A stretch of 64,000 bases of DNA from Planococcus halocryophilus (GCF_001687585.2 NZ_CP016537.2:1584001-1648000), one strand, 5' to 3'; shown: positions 18,646 through 29,070, counted from the first letter of the stretch. A program made the numbers and translations. Notes: generated by a model from the letters alone, not told the origin.

Positions 18646-19935
18646 ATGACTAAGAGCAACATCAAAGAGCTCGACAGAAAAGAAATAGTAAAGAAAGTAT
18701 CCGTAGAAGAAATTATGGTAGCCAACCAGGCGCTCAAGGACGTTGTCATCAAGACACCTTTGCAAAAAAATGAATTGCTCTCAGCACGGTATGAATGCAA
18801 TGTGTATTTAAAAAGAGAAGATCTTCAAGTAGTCCGATCTTTTAAACTGCGAGGTGCCTATAACTTCATCCGTAGTCTAGATGCAGCAGAACGAGCAAAA
18901 GGGGTTGTCTGTGCGAGTGCCGGTAACCATGCTCAAGGGGTAGCGTATTCATGTTTCGCTCTTGGCATTGAAGGAAAGATCTTTATGCCTTTAACAACGC
19001 CACGTCAAAAAGTATCTCAAGTAAAACGTTTTGGTGGAGACCAAGTTTCGGTTGTTTTAGTGGGAGATACGTTTGATGACTCGTTTTCAGCAGCGATGGA
19101 GTACTGTACAGCTGAAGAAAAAGTATTTGTTCATCCATTTAACGACACAAGCGTCATTGCAGGACAAGGAACGGTCGCAGTGGAAGTGTTAAATGATATG
19201 CAAGAACCTGTCGATTATATGTTTTGTGCAATTGGCGGTGGGGGATTGACTGCGGGCGTTGGTTCTTACTTAAAAGGAATCAGTCCAAAAACGAAGTTGG
19301 TTGGTGTTGAACCGGCAGGCGCTGCTAGCATGAAAACCTCATTGGCAAATGGCAAAGTAACGCGTCTAGATACGATTGATACGTTTGTAGACGGTGCTGC
19401 AGTTAAGCAAGTTGGGGATGTAACAATGGCGATTTGCGCAGACGTGTTAGATGACATTGCATTAGTTCCAGAAGGCAAAGTGTGTACGACGATTTTGCAG
19501 CTGTACAACGAAAATGCGATTGTTGCTGAACCCGCAGGTGCGTTGTCTGTAGCGGCTTTAGATTTTTATAAAGATGAAATCAAAGGGAAAAACATTGTTT
19601 GCGTCATTAGTGGAGGCAATAACGACATTGAACGGATGCAAGAAATTAAAGAGAAATCTTTGATTTACGAAGGGTTGAAACATTACTTTATCGTCTCTTT
19701 CCCACAACGTGCTGGTGCGCTGCGCAAGTTTATGGGGCAAGTGCTAGGTGAAACAGACGACATTACTCATTTTGAATACACGAAACGGACAAATCGCGAC
19801 GAAGGACCGGTACTCGTTGGCATCGAACTGAAAAGTCCAGATGACTATGAACCGCTCGTCAAACGTATGACCGATAGTGGTTTTCCGTATAAAGAAATTA
19901 ACAATGATTCACTGCTGTTTAATTTATTAATTTAG
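18646..19935 (+). CDS. ilvA: Threonine ammonia-lyase (threonine dehydratase), biosynthetic
   Basis: 429 residues. PLP enzyme turning threonine into 2-oxobutanoate, first step of isoleucine synthesis. PLP lysine is Lys67 in VVRSFKLRGAYN; SAGNHAQGVAYSC and the glycine loop CAIGGGGLTAG bind substrate and cofactor phosphate. A C-terminal ACT-like regulatory domain (HYFIVSFPQRAGALRKFM to the end) suggests feedback control by isoleucine. ATG 18646 is chosen since GAGGGTG precedes it by six bases; GTG 18637 is inside that site. Stand-alone, not in an ilv-leu operon within the window. Confidence 0.95.
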   Translation: MTKSNIKELDRKEIVKKVSVEEIMVANQALKDVVIKTPLQKNELLSARYECNVYLKREDLQVVRSFKLRGAYNFIRSLDAAERAKGVVCASAGNHAQGVAYSCFALGIEGKIFMPLTTPRQKVSQVKRFGGDQVSVVLVGDTFDDSFSAAMEYCTAEEKVFVHPFNDTSVIAGQGTVAVEVLNDMQEPVDYMFCAIGGGGLTAGVGSYLKGISPKTKLVGVEPAGAASMKTSLANGKVTRLDTIDTFVDGAAVKQVGDVTMAICADVLDDIALVPEGKVCTTILQLYNENAIVAEPAGALSVAALDFYKDEIKGKNIVCVISGGNNDIERMQEIKEKSLIYEGLKHYFIVSFPQRAGALRKFMGQVLGETDDITHFEYTKRTNRDEGPVLVGIELKSPDDYEPLVKRMTDSGFPYKEINNDSLLFNLLI

Positions 19936-19945
19936 TCATACATTG

Positions 19946-19982
19946 AAGGACGTCTACTCAAAAGAGTAGGACGTCCTTTTTG
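19946..19982 (+). terminator. Terminator of ilvA
   Basis: Stem AGGACGTCTACTC / GAGTAGGACGTCCT (one bulge) with T-run. Confidence 0.85.
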
Positions 19983-20049
19983 TCTGTAAAAAAAACAGGA
20001 ATTCCGTTAAATGATATAGTAAAGATAACGAGAAAATGGAGTGATTTAA

Positions 20050-20616
20050 ATGGAGAAAAGATGTTTATGGGCACAAAGCAACGCGTTGATGCAAGCTTAT
20101 CACGACGACGAATGGTGCAAACCAAGTAGAGACGATCGATACATTTTTGAAATGCTCACATTAGAAGGTGCCCAAGCCGGATTATCATGGAATATTGTGT
20201 TGTCTAAAAGACAAGCTTATCTAGAGGCTTTCCGGAATTTTGACATTGTCTACTGTGCGCAATTAACAGATGAAAAATTGGTTGCCATAAAAGAAAATTA
20301 TGGTGTTATCAAGCACGGTGCAAAATTAACATCTGTTCGGTCTAATGCACTAGCAGTCTTGAACATACAAAAAGAGTGGGGCAGTTTTGCAGATTTTTTG
20401 TGGAGCTTTACGAGTGGAGAGACAATCGACAACAAATGGCCTAGTGATGCTCAAATACCCGCTCAATCTCCTGTGTCTGTTCGACTCAGTAAAGAGCTGA
20501 AAAAAAGAGGATTTAAATTTGTAGGACCCGTAACAACTTACTCTTTCATACAAGCAATCGGAATGGTGAACGATCATGTCGAAAATTGCATTAGCCGTAT
20601 ATCCAGCACGAAATAA
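20050..20616 (+). CDS. tag: DNA-3-methyladenine glycosylase I
   Basis: 188 residues of the Tag family, which excises 3-methyladenine from alkylated DNA as the first step of base excision repair. RCLWAQSNALMQAYHDDEW opens the protein; zinc ligands Cys5, His18, His176 and Cys180 are all present at the family spacing, and the substrate-pocket stretch TLEGAQAGLSWNIVL is intact. ATG 20050, GGAGTG upstream. Single gene. Confidence 0.94.
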   Translation: MEKRCLWAQSNALMQAYHDDEWCKPSRDDRYIFEMLTLEGAQAGLSWNIVLSKRQAYLEAFRNFDIVYCAQLTDEKLVAIKENYGVIKHGAKLTSVRSNALAVLNIQKEWGSFADFLWSFTSGETIDNKWPSDAQIPAQSPVSVRLSKELKKRGFKFVGPVTTYSFIQAIGMVNDHVENCISRISSTK

Positions 20617-20865
20617 AGCTAAAGTTATTATATAGAATTAAATAAAAAAGTTATTCTTTTTAATAGCAAAAGGGATTTCCAGTTAAATGCAGAATAAAGG
20701 TAAAGAAGGTACCAAGACATTGATGAAATCTGAACTAGAATTATGCGCTGTTAGATGGTCTACCATAGTTTGATAAAGACTTGTTTTTTCTTGCTAGAGC
20801 TTATGGTGCTACTACTGTAAACTGAGAGATAAGGAAAACTTTTTTCAATTTAGGCAACATCGCGT
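20617..20865. other. Intergenic region before fbp, no gene seen
   Basis: AT-rich, with many stops in all frames and no convincing start signals. An imperfect hairpin AAAAAAGTTATTCTTTTT near 20644 may end the tag transcript. Confidence 0.4.
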
Positions 20866-20894
20866 TTGACGTAATAGTATAGATATACTTATAT
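20866..20894 (+). promoter_or_regulatory. Predicted promoter of fbp
   Basis: TTGACG (20866-20871), 17-base spacer, TTATAT (20889-20894), 26 bases before the start codon. Confidence 0.4.
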
Positions 20895-20920
20895 GCATGA
20901 GACTTAAAGGAGGAGACAAG

Positions 20921-22867
20921 ATGATGAACTTAAAATACTTAGATTTATTAGCGCAAAAATATGATTGTGAAGAAAAAGTCGCTACTGAAATCATTAACCT
21001 TGAGTCCATATTGGATCTACCTAAAGGAACGGAACACTTTGTCAGTGATTTACACGGAGAGTTTCAGGCGTTTCAACATGTATTGCGGAATGGCTCTGGA
21101 AACGTAAAAGTAAAAATTAAAGACTTGTTTAAAAACGAACTGAGTGACGAAGAATTAAACGAATTCGCTACGCTCGTTTATTATCCAGAAGAGAAATTGC
21201 TTATGATTAAAAGTCATTTTAACAGTAAAGCAGAGCTGCATGAATGGTACATAGAAGTAATTGAGCGGCTGCTGAAACTGATTGCCTACGCGTCGTCTAA
21301 ATACACACGCTCAAAGTTAAGGAAAGCGCTACCAAAACAATTTGTTTATATTATCGAAGAATTATTGTATAAAACAGATGAGTTTAAAAACAAGAAAGAT
21401 TATTATGCAAAAATGGTGATGCAGATTATTTCCTTAGGACAAGCGGATAAATTGATAGTTGGATTGGCATATACAACACAACGTCTAGTCGTTGATCACC
21501 TGCATGTCGTCGGAGATATTTATGACAGGGGACCAGATCCACATAAAATAGTGGATACGCTGATCGATTACCATTCAGTAGATGTTCAATGGGGAAATCA
21601 TGACGTTTTATGGATAGGCGCTTATGCTGGTTCAAAAGTATGTTTAGCCAATATTTTACGGATTTGTGCTCGCTATAACAACTTAGACATTATTGAAGAT
21701 GTATATGGTATTAACTTAAGGCCTTTACTAAACTTGGCTGAAAAATACTATGATGACAATCCGGCATTTCGACCAAAAAGAATTTCAGATGAAAAAATGA
21801 CCGAGCAAGAGCAGTTGCAAATCACTAAAATTCATCAAGCGATTTCCATTATCCAATTTAAGTTAGAAAGTCCCATTATCAAAAGACGCTCATGCTTTGA
21901 CATGAAAGACCGTTTACTGCTTGAAAAAGTCGATTATGAAAAAAATGAAGCGACAATTCATGGGGAAACTTATCCATTAGATAATACGTGTTTTGCGACT
22001 ATCAATCCAGATCAACCAGATGAATTATTAGAAGAAGAAAGACAAGTTATCGACAAATTGCTATTTTCGGTTCAACATTCAGAAAAACTAGCGCGTCATA
22101 TGAATTTTTTGATGAAAAAAGGAAGTTTGTATTTGAAATACAATGGCAATTTACTTATTCATGGATGCATTCCATTAGATGAAGATGGCAATATGGAGAA
22201 AATGGAGATCGAGGGAAAATCTTATGCAGGGCGTGAACTGCTCGATGTTTTTGAGCGGTATTTGCGTACTTCATTTGCACATCCAGAAGAAACGGATGAT
22301 TTTGCGACCGATATGGTGTGGTATTTGTGGACAGGTGAATATTCATCGCTATTCGGAAAACGTGAAATGACGACATTTGAACGTTACTTTATTCAAGACA
22401 AAGAAACGCATAAAGAGCGTAAAAATCCTTATTACTATTTACGTGAAGACGAAGAAATATGCCGGAAAATACTTGCTGAATTTGAATTGAACCCTGATCA
22501 TGGGCGTATCATCAATGGCCATACACCTGTTAAAGAGCGGGACGGCGAAAACCCAATCAAAGCAAATGGAAAAATGCTTGTAATCGATGGTGGATTCTCA
22601 AAAGCTTACCAGTCCACTACAGGAATTGCCGGGTATACCTTGCTTTATAATTCTTATGGCATGCAATTGGTCGCTCACCAGTTGTTCAATTCAAAAGATG
22701 AAGTATTGCAAAACGGTACAGATGTTTTATCTGTAAAACGATTGGTTGATGAAGAATTAGAACGTAAAAAAGTTAAAGAAACCAATATTGGTGAATGTCT
22801 CCAGCAAGAAATTTGGAATTTGAATAGTTTAAGAGAATATCGATACATGAAAACTGTTAGGAAGTAG
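20921..22867 (+). CDS. fbp: Fructose-1,6-bisphosphatase class III
   Basis: 648 residues, the large Firmicutes-type FBPase used in gluconeogenesis, unrelated to class I enzymes. It belongs to the calcineurin-like metallophosphatase fold: [48 protein letters not shown] and, near the C-terminus, [24 protein letters not shown] 20921 is preceded by AAAGGAGGAGAC; a longer in-frame ATG at 20897 has no ribosome site. Ends at a terminator. Confidence 0.95.
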   Translation: MMNLKYLDLLAQKYDCEEKVATEIINLESILDLPKGTEHFVSDLHGEFQAFQHVLRNGSGNVKVKIKDLFKNELSDEELNEFATLVYYPEEKLLMIKSHFNSKAELHEWYIEVIERLLKLIAYASSKYTRSKLRKALPKQFVYIIEELLYKTDEFKNKKDYYAKMVMQIISLGQADKLIVGLAYTTQRLVVDHLHVVGDIYDRGPDPHKIVDTLIDYHSVDVQWGNHDVLWIGAYAGSKVCLANILRICARYNNLDIIEDVYGINLRPLLNLAEKYYDDNPAFRPKRISDEKMTEQEQLQITKIHQAISIIQFKLESPIIKRRSCFDMKDRLLLEKVDYEKNEATIHGETYPLDNTCFATINPDQPDELLEEERQVIDKLLFSVQHSEKLARHMNFLMKKGSLYLKYNGNLLIHGCIPLDEDGNMEKMEIEGKSYAGRELLDVFERYLRTSFAHPEETDDFATDMVWYLWTGEYSSLFGKREMTTFERYFIQDKETHKERKNPYYYLREDEEICRKILAEFELNPDHGRIINGHTPVKERDGENPIKANGKMLVIDGGFSKAYQSTTGIAGYTLLYNSYGMQLVAHQLFNSKDEVLQNGTDVLSVKRLVDEELERKKVKETNIGECLQQEIWNLNSLREYRYMKTVRK

Positions 22868-22878
22868 AAAAAGTATGG

Positions 22879-22915
22879 AAAAGAAGAGGTGTATCCATAT
22901 GCCTCTTCTTTTTTG
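22879..22915 (+). terminator. Terminator of fbp
   Basis: AAGAAGAGG / CCTCTTCTT with a 12-base loop and T-run. Confidence 0.8.
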
Positions 22916-23086
22916 TATTCAAAAAATGATTTAAAAGGCAAGTAGTATAAAAGATATGATAGAAATTAGTAAATAATGCAAAACTCTTTATGATAAGTCC
23001 TAAAAATAATATACTATGAGAATAGATAATTTTAACTAGAACCTGATAGTCTACAATTTACGTTTATTAAGAGCGGAGCGAATAAA

Positions 23087-25135
23087 ATGTTGAAAGAACA
23101 AGAAAGATATTCGAGACTGGCAGAAATCACAAGAATCATTAATACGAAACTGAAATTAAAAGACATGCTTCAACATGTCGCAGCGGCCATTTCAGAGGAA
23201 ATTGTTCAATGTGATGCTATCGGTATTTATCTTCCTGATAACGAAGGAGTATTCCGAGCGGTAGCAGGTAAGCCTGAAGCTATCAATGGTCAACCGTTGA
23301 CTGATCAGAAAATAGAATTGGATGAAGATCCACTTGCAAATGAAATTGCCACTACAAAACAAGTGGTTTACATTCCCGATACATCGATCGACTCACGTCC
23401 TAATGCTGCAGCTTTAGCAGCATTTAACATAAAGTCACTTCTTGGACTTCCCATTATTTATGAGCAACATTTATATGGTCTCGTATTTCTATTTGATAAT
23501 GGCAAGAAAATGGATTTAACAGACAATCAAATTCAAAGTGTTGAAGCTTATGTCAATATGGCAGCTGTAGCTATTCAAAATGCTAATAACCTTAAACAAA
23601 AAGAGCAACTGCTTGCAGAAAAACAATTACTTCTCGACGCAAATAACGAACTTGCCAAATGTTCGACTGTAAAAGAAAGCTTAACTACTTGTTTTCGTTA
23701 CTTAGAGAATGTCAGTGGGTTTACAAATGTCGCAGTTTTTTTAAGAAAGCCGAATCATTCAAACACGGTTTATCTCAAAGAAGTGAATACCAAATCAAAT
23801 TGGTCAAAACCTGAATGGGAACGTATTCTTGACGATTTCCAATCTAATACGAATTCTGAAACAGTCATCAAAAACATTATTAGGAAAAAACATATGCGTT
23901 TTATTCCTTCAAAAGAAAAATGTCGGTTAGTGTTTATTCCGTTAATATCAAAAGGAGCAGTTTTCGGAGTGGTTGCAATCGCTTGTTTATCAGAAAAATT
24001 GCATGTTTTCGACAAAACACAAATCAACTTAACGCAGTCAATTATCAATTCGACTGCGATTACACTTTCAAACTTAACTTATATGGATCAACTCGAGCAT
24101 CGTGTAAGAGACCGAACGTTGGAGCTAGCAAATGCAAACGAGCGGGTTACTAGTGTTATTGGCAGCATTACAGATGGTTTTTTTGCGCTGAATGAAAACT
24201 GGGAATTTATCTATATTAACAATCATCAAGTTCTTCCAGAAGGACGCACTCCAGAAAATGTGTTGGGCGAGGAAATATGGTCTGTTTTTCCTGAACGTTT
24301 TAATGCCGTTTTGTATAAAGAGTTTTCTGGAGCCATGTTGAAAAGAATGCCTGTACGTTTTGAAATAGCGTCTGCTGAAGAAGGCTATTGTTACGAAATT
24401 GTCGCCTATCCTTTTGATGACGGTATTTGTTGCATGTGTAAAAATACGACAGAAAAGAAACACTATGAAAATGAATTGAAACGTTTATCAAACTTAGAAC
24501 TCATTGGACAAATGGCTGCAGGAATCAGTCATGAAATTCGAAATCCAATGACGACTGTTCGGGGCTTTTTACAGTTGCTTACAGACAATAAAGAACTAGA
24601 AAGTTACAATTCGTATTTTGAACTTATGATTGAAGAGCTAGACCGGGCAAACTCCATCATTTCTGAATTTCTATCGATGGGCAATACGAGGTCGTCGGAT
24701 TTGAAAATGCAAAATTTAAATGCCATTATTACGGATATTGCACCTTTACTGAAAATTGATACGTTTAGTCAAAATAAGTTTATCGAAATCGAAACGATGG
24801 ATTTGCCAGATCTTCTGTTAAACCGAAATGAAATTCGTCAATTGCTCATAAACATTTGTCGAAATGGACTTGAAGCCATGAACCCAGGAGAAATGTTGTC
24901 TATACGGACATATATAGAAAACGAAAGCGCAGTTGTTCTTGAAATAGAAGATGAAGGCGAAGGTATGAGCGAAGAAGTGTTAAAGAAAATCGGGACTCCG
25001 TTTTATACAACTAAAGACAATGGCACGGGTCTTGGACTCGGTGTTTCTTATGCTATTGCTGCACGACATCGAGCAAAAATTGATGTGCAGTCAAATAGTG
25101 ACGGAACCATTTTTTCATTCAAATTTCAATTATAA
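23087..25135 (+). CDS. Orphan sensor histidine kinase with GAF and PAS domains
   Basis: 682 residues, no membrane segments, so a cytoplasmic sensor. Order: GAF domain (about 15-165), a second GAF-like region (about 180-335, RLVFIPLISKGAVFGVVAIA), a short coiled coil, PAS domain (about 350-460, SITDGFFALNENWEFIYIN), HisKA with phospho-acceptor His482 in GQMAAGISHEIRNPMTTVRGFLQLL, and HATPase with NGLEAMNPGEM, DEGEGMSEEVL and NGTGLGLGVSY. The H-box with TTVRGFLQL resembles sporulation-type KinA-E kinases. No response regulator is adjacent. GGAGCG weakly precedes ATG 23087. The signal is unknown; GAF/PAS suggest a small ligand or redox cue. Confidence 0.9.
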   Translation: MLKEQERYSRLAEITRIINTKLKLKDMLQHVAAAISEEIVQCDAIGIYLPDNEGVFRAVAGKPEAINGQPLTDQKIELDEDPLANEIATTKQVVYIPDTSIDSRPNAAALAAFNIKSLLGLPIIYEQHLYGLVFLFDNGKKMDLTDNQIQSVEAYVNMAAVAIQNANNLKQKEQLLAEKQLLLDANNELAKCSTVKESLTTCFRYLENVSGFTNVAVFLRKPNHSNTVYLKEVNTKSNWSKPEWERILDDFQSNTNSETVIKNIIRKKHMRFIPSKEKCRLVFIPLISKGAVFGVVAIACLSEKLHVFDKTQINLTQSIINSTAITLSNLTYMDQLEHRVRDRTLELANANERVTSVIGSITDGFFALNENWEFIYINNHQVLPEGRTPENVLGEEIWSVFPERFNAVLYKEFSGAMLKRMPVRFEIASAEEGYCYEIVAYPFDDGICCMCKNTTEKKHYENELKRLSNLELIGQMAAGISHEIRNPMTTVRGFLQLLTDNKELESYNSYFELMIEELDRANSIISEFLSMGNTRSSDLKMQNLNAIITDIAPLLKIDTFSQNKFIEIETMDLPDLLLNRNEIRQLLINICRNGLEAMNPGEMLSIRTYIENESAVVLEIEDEGEGMSEEVLKKIGTPFYTTKDNGTGLGLGVSYAIAARHRAKIDVQSNSDGTIFSFKFQL

Positions 25136-25176
25136 TAAATGGGATTTAATTGAATCATCCATATTAAAACTAGAAG

Positions 25177-25221
25177 ACAAGAGACAAACTCGATCTGTTC
25201 GAGTTTGTCTCTTGTTTTTTT
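25177..25221 (+). terminator. Terminator of the histidine kinase gene
   Basis: 16-bp stem ACAAGAGACAAACTCG / CGAGTTTGTCTCTTGT followed by T-run. Confidence 0.88.
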
Positions 25222-25335
25222 GAAATAGATTGCAGTAGGATAGACGTAGCTTGTGTAATACTCGTAAGTAAGTAGCACTTTCCATAACTGTCTCATATAA
25301 TTACTAAATAGTTACAAAAAAAGGAGTGAAATTGA

Positions 25336-25761
25336 ATGGTCCAAAGTAAAGACACGTCAACTCCCAAACATATCTTATCTGCAGCAGCTATAGTATTAAA
25401 TGAACAAGATGAATTATTGTTGATCAAAGGTCCGCGCAGAGGATGGGAAATGCCCGGTGGTCAAGTAGAAGAAGGAGAATCGCTTACAGAAGCGACTATT
25501 CGCGAAGTAAAAGAAGAAACCGGAATCGATATTGAAATCCAAAAATTTTGTGGTGTGTTTCAAAATGTGGAAAGCTCCATTCGCAATACCTTGTTTTTAG
25601 CCAAGCCAATCGGTGGCAACTTAACCACGTCAGCAGAAAGCCTCGAAGTCGCGTATTATCCGATTAGCGAAGCGTTAGAAATGGTGACATGGAAAAACTT
25701 CAGAAATAGAATCGAGCATTGTCTCGATGAGCGCAAGCAACCATTTTATGTAGCGTTTTAA
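25336..25761 (+). CDS. Nudix hydrolase
   Basis: 141 residues; the Nudix box GGQVEEGESLTEATIREVKEETG is split here over short text but complete in sequence (G-x5-E-x7-R-E-x2-E-E-x-G). It hydrolyses a nucleoside diphosphate linked to some moiety; substrate cannot be told. AAGGAGTG precedes ATG 25336. Monocistronic. Confidence 0.9.
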   Translation: MVQSKDTSTPKHILSAAAIVLNEQDELLLIKGPRRGWEMPGGQVEEGESLTEATIREVKEETGIDIEIQKFCGVFQNVESSIRNTLFLAKPIGGNLTTSAESLEVAYYPISEALEMVTWKNFRNRIEHCLDERKQPFYVAF

Positions 25762-25766
25762 AACAG

Positions 25767-25806
25767 GAAAAGACCAAGAGCTTAAAATTCTGCTCTCGGT
25801 CTTTCT
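25767..25806. terminator. Bidirectional terminator
   Basis: GAAAAGACC-AAGAGC / GCTCTCGGTCTTTC hairpin between convergent genes. Confidence 0.8.
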
Positions 25807-25809
25807 CAT

Positions 25810-26262
25810 TTATTCCTCGTCTTCAAGGTCTTCAATCAGCTTTTTCATTTCGGCAATTTCTTTTCGTTGCGCTTCTATAATCGAGTCTGCCAATTCACGA
25901 ACGCGAGGGTCTGAAATGTTGGCGCGTTCACTCGTCAAAATCGCAATCGAATGGTGGGGAATCATGGCTTCCATCCACTTAACGTCTTCGATTAAAGTTT
26001 GACTGCGAACAAGCCATAACGAAAGCGCAAAAACGACTGCACTCGTCCCGAGAATCACCGCATTGGCTTTTTTGTTTTTGTACATCGGCCACATAAAGAG
26101 CAACATAACAATCGCCATTGTAGAGCCCATGATCAAGGCCATATACACGCGGGTTTCACTATAGAAAATATGGTCGAACTGAAACGTATTCAAAAATGTT
26201 AACCAATACATGATAAAAGCTGAAGTCAAAATCATTACAGTAAATTTCACATATGCATTCAT
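25810..26262 (-). CDS. DUF305 membrane protein
   Basis: 150 residues: three membrane segments (about 5-24, 40-58, 68-85) followed by a C-terminal DUF305 helix pair with the hallmark VKWMEAMIPHHSIAILTSERA. The His-His and flanking Met residues in this family suggest metal binding, and many members occur with copper-handling genes, but function is not established. C-terminal tail is acidic. GGAGGAG precedes ATG 26262. Confidence 0.85.
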   Translation of the reverse strand: MNAYVKFTVMILTSAFIMYWLTFLNTFQFDHIFYSETRVYMALIMGSTMAIVMLLFMWPMYKNKKANAVILGTSAVVFALSLWLVRSQTLIEDVKWMEAMIPHHSIAILTSERANISDPRVRELADSIIEAQRKEIAEMKKLIEDLEDEE

Positions 26263-26530
26263 CTATACTCCTCCTTTTGAATTAGGTTGCCAAAAACCAA
26301 GCTTATTATTTATATACCTTGATTTATTTCGGATAAACTCCATAAAAACTGCACAAATGGTGAGAAATCAAGTTTAGATACTTTAGTTAAATTTAGAAAC
26401 TCGCAAATATCTGAATAAATTCACTAATGTAAATTCTTCACTTGGAAAAAATGTTATGATTATTTAATGAAGACAATCACGATTATAAAGATAAACATAA
26501 TGGATTGTGCGAATAGAGGAGAGTGGCAAA

Positions 26531-27412
26531 TTGAAAGAAAAACTGATTTTCTCTTTATTGGTCGTCTTGACGACGGGATTGATGGGTTCATCTTTTGTAG
26601 TAGCGAAAATAGGCTTGATCTACATATCGCCTTTGTTGTTGGCGGGCATACGATTTACGATTGCTGGCAGTATTATGATTTTCTTTGTCTTGTTATTTAA
26701 AAGAAAACACCCTAAAAATGCTGCGACTTGGGGGAAAGTCATCTTAATCGGTGCTGTTCAAACTGCAGGCGTGATGGGAGCTATTTTCCTGAGTTTGCGA
26801 ACGATTACTTCAGGGGAGTCCGCAATATTAACGTTTATGAATCCCCTATTGGTGGTATTGATCGGGACGTTGGTGATGGGCATGCGTTACCGAATCGTTC
26901 AATGGTTCGGAGTTTTCGTTGGTTTTGCGGGTGTTTTTGTCACGATGGGAAGTCATTTAGATCTTCAAATCGGGACATTGCTCGGCTTTTTAAGTGCCAT
27001 ATTTTGGGCTGTCGGAACACTTCTTATTAAAAAGTGGGGCGTCTCAATCGATATGTGGGTATTAACCGCCTATCAAATGTTGTTTGGCGGTCTCATCTTA
27101 TTGCTTGGATCGGCCTTTTTAGAAAATGCCTACATAGTCATTAACACAATATCAGTGTCAATTTTATTATGGCTGTCAATTCCAGCTTCAATCATTCAAT
27201 TTACGATTTGGTTTTACTTGTTGCAAAAAGGAGATTCGGGCAAAGTTAGCGCCTTTTTATTTTTAGCTCCTTTTTTCGGCATTGTATCTGGCTGGCTCGT
27301 GCTAGGAGAGCCAATTGGGTTGCCGTTATTAATCGGAGGCAGTTTGATTTTCTCAGGAATTTTCTTAGTCAATTGGCCAGAAAAACGGGTGCCAGTGAAA
27401 GTAACCGTATAG
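26531..27412 (+). CDS. DMT superfamily transporter (EamA domains)
   Basis: 293 residues with about ten membrane segments in two EamA repeats; LMGSSFVVAKIGLIYISPLLLAGIRF opens the first repeat and FLFLAPFFGIVSGWLVLGEPIG is near the end of the second. Such proteins export metabolites or amino acids; substrate unknown. The start is TTG 26531, seven bases after AGAGGAGAG; an in-frame GTG at 26507 lies upstream of that site. The following acetyltransferase gene starts 38 bases later and may be co-transcribed. Confidence 0.87.
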   Translation: MKEKLIFSLLVVLTTGLMGSSFVVAKIGLIYISPLLLAGIRFTIAGSIMIFFVLLFKRKHPKNAATWGKVILIGAVQTAGVMGAIFLSLRTITSGESAILTFMNPLLVVLIGTLVMGMRYRIVQWFGVFVGFAGVFVTMGSHLDLQIGTLLGFLSAIFWAVGTLLIKKWGVSIDMWVLTAYQMLFGGLILLLGSAFLENAYIVINTISVSILLWLSIPASIIQFTIWFYLLQKGDSGKVSAFLFLAPFFGIVSGWLVLGEPIGLPLLIGGSLIFSGIFLVNWPEKRVPVKVTV

Positions 27413-27450
27413 CTAAGTTTAACTAACAATAAAGAAATGGAGCATTCAAG

Positions 27451-28002
27451 TTGATAGAACTAGCAGGAAGAAAGATGACTTTAACAAACGCAACAGAAGA
27501 ATTGATGGACGAGCTTTATTATTGGCGCTTTGAAGATCCACAACAAGAAGCGAAAAGATGGAACGGACCTTATATTCCAGAAGTATGGTTGAGTCAAGAC
27601 CATCACCGAAAAAAATGGCTAGAGGAAAAAGACATTTCGTTCGGCGTACCGGCATCACTCGTTATTACTGCGGACGGCAAAGCGATTGGCTATGTTGGTG
27701 CTTACTGGGTGGATGAAAACACAAACTGGTTGGAGACGGGCGTTGTTATTTATGACACAAATTATTGGAACGGTGGATACGGCTCAGAGGCTTACCGGAT
27801 GTGGATCGACTTTTTGTTTGCCAACACCGATTTGCACCGACTCGGCATGTCGACTTGGTCTGGCAATGAACGAATGATGACCGTTGCAAAACGTTTAGGT
27901 ATGACAGAAGAAGCGCGTATTCGAAAAGCACGTATAGTCAATGGACAATTGTATGATGCGATTAAGATGGGTATCTTGCGTGAGGAATGGGAAGTGCAAT
28001 AA
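27451..28002 (+). CDS. GNAT family N-acetyltransferase
   Basis: 183 residues, RimJ/RimL-like layout: TLTNATEELMDELYYWRFED at the N-terminus, acetyl-CoA binding region around TGVVIYDTNYWNGGYGSEAYRMWIDFLF, and GNERMMTVAKRLGMTEEARIRKAR. The start is TTG 27451 preceded by ATGGAG. Target unknown. Probably an operon with the EamA gene. Confidence 0.85.
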   Translation: MIELAGRKMTLTNATEELMDELYYWRFEDPQQEAKRWNGPYIPEVWLSQDHHRKKWLEEKDISFGVPASLVITADGKAIGYVGAYWVDENTNWLETGVVIYDTNYWNGGYGSEAYRMWIDFLFANTDLHRLGMSTWSGNERMMTVAKRLGMTEEARIRKARIVNGQLYDAIKMGILREEWEVQ

Positions 28003-28005
28003 TGT

Positions 28006-28041
28006 AAAAAAGAAACAGCCGTCTGGCTGTTTCTTTTTTTA
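28006..28041. terminator. Bidirectional terminator
   Basis: AAAAAAGAAACAGCC / GGCTGTTTCTTTTTT with loop GTCT, between convergent genes. Confidence 0.88.
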
Positions 28042-28056
28042 GATTTGAGAATTATA

Positions 28057-29070
28057 TCAAATTATAAAATACGTTAAGACGGACAATAAAACGGATGTAA
28101 TGGTCATTGTAGCGAGCGGCAAGAGAGCACGTTCTCGCAAATCCCGTAAGCTGACATTTAAGCCGAGTCCAACCATTGCAGCTGTTAGTAACCAAGTCGT
28201 TGCAGTTGAAACAAAGTCACGTAAAGATTCTGGGAACGGAACGACAGGACCCAATACATAACTGCCTAATACGCTGAGGAAGATAAAGCCTAGAAGAAAC
28301 CAAGGAAAGTCGACTTTCGCTGTAGTTTCTTCGCCTTTGTTTTTCCGTTTCATCATGAAAATAAAAATAAAACAAAGCGGAACTAGTAAAAAGACACGAC
28401 CTAGTTTTCCAAGTAAAGCCATAGCGAGCCCATCTTCTCCAGCAGGAGCACCGGCTAATGCCACGTGAGCAATTTCATGTAAACTGATGCCAACCCACAT
28501 GCCATATTCAATGTCATCAAGCGGTAAGAACGGACGAATGATGGTATAACTTATGGCAAATATCGTCCCCATGAGCGCAATGATGCCGACACCAATCGCG
28601 GTGTCTTCATCTTTTGCTTTAATGATTGGAGCAATAGCAGCAATTGCGGCTGCACCACAAACACCAGTGCCGACACCAAGAAGTAACGAAATCGTTTGAT
28701 CGGCTTTAAAGCGTTTGGCTAGCCAAACAGTTAATAAAATCGCAAAAGCAATAACTCCAACATCACGTACTAAAAGCCAAAGACCATCGCTCAATACGGT
28801 ATTAATGTTTAGTTTTAATCCGTATAAAATGATAGCGACACGTAGTAATTGTTTTGTGGAAAACGTGATCCCGGACCGAATAGCAGATGGATACCCGAAA
28901 AGCTGTCGGTAAAAAACCGCGATAATAATAGCGCACGCCAGTTGGCCAATTTGATCAAAACCTGGCACTTGAGCTAATAGAAAACCTAAAAAAGCGAGTA
29001 AAAACGTAAATAACACACCACCGAGCAATGCGGCTTTAGGTGATGTTGATTTAGTAAAAAGTGCAGACAT
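28057..29070 (-). CDS. YeiH/UPF0324 family membrane protein (putative sulfate exporter family)
   Basis: 337 residues, around ten membrane segments. Family signatures: RVAIILYGLKLNINTV, SLLLGVGTGVCGAAAIAAIAPII, EDTAIGVGIIALMGTIFA and WVGISLHEIAHVALAGAPAG. The family is annotated as putative sulfate exporter without firm proof of substrate. ATG 29070 is chosen because AGGAGG lies eight bases before it; a longer open frame upstream to 29187 would overlap the divergent regulator. Divergent LysR gene is its likely regulator. Confidence 0.88.
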   Translation of the reverse strand: MSALFTKSTSPKAALLGGVLFTFLLAFLGFLLAQVPGFDQIGQLACAIIIAVFYRQLFGYPSAIRSGITFSTKQLLRVAIILYGLKLNINTVLSDGLWLLVRDVGVIAFAILLTVWLAKRFKADQTISLLLGVGTGVCGAAAIAAIAPIIKAKDEDTAIGVGIIALMGTIFAISYTIIRPFLPLDDIEYGMWVGISLHEIAHVALAGAPAGEDGLAMALLGKLGRVFLLVPLCFIFIFMMKRKNKGEETTAKVDFPWFLLGFIFLSVLGSYVLGPVVPFPESLRDFVSTATTWLLTAAMVGLGLNVSLRDLRERALLPLATMTITSVLLSVLTYFII

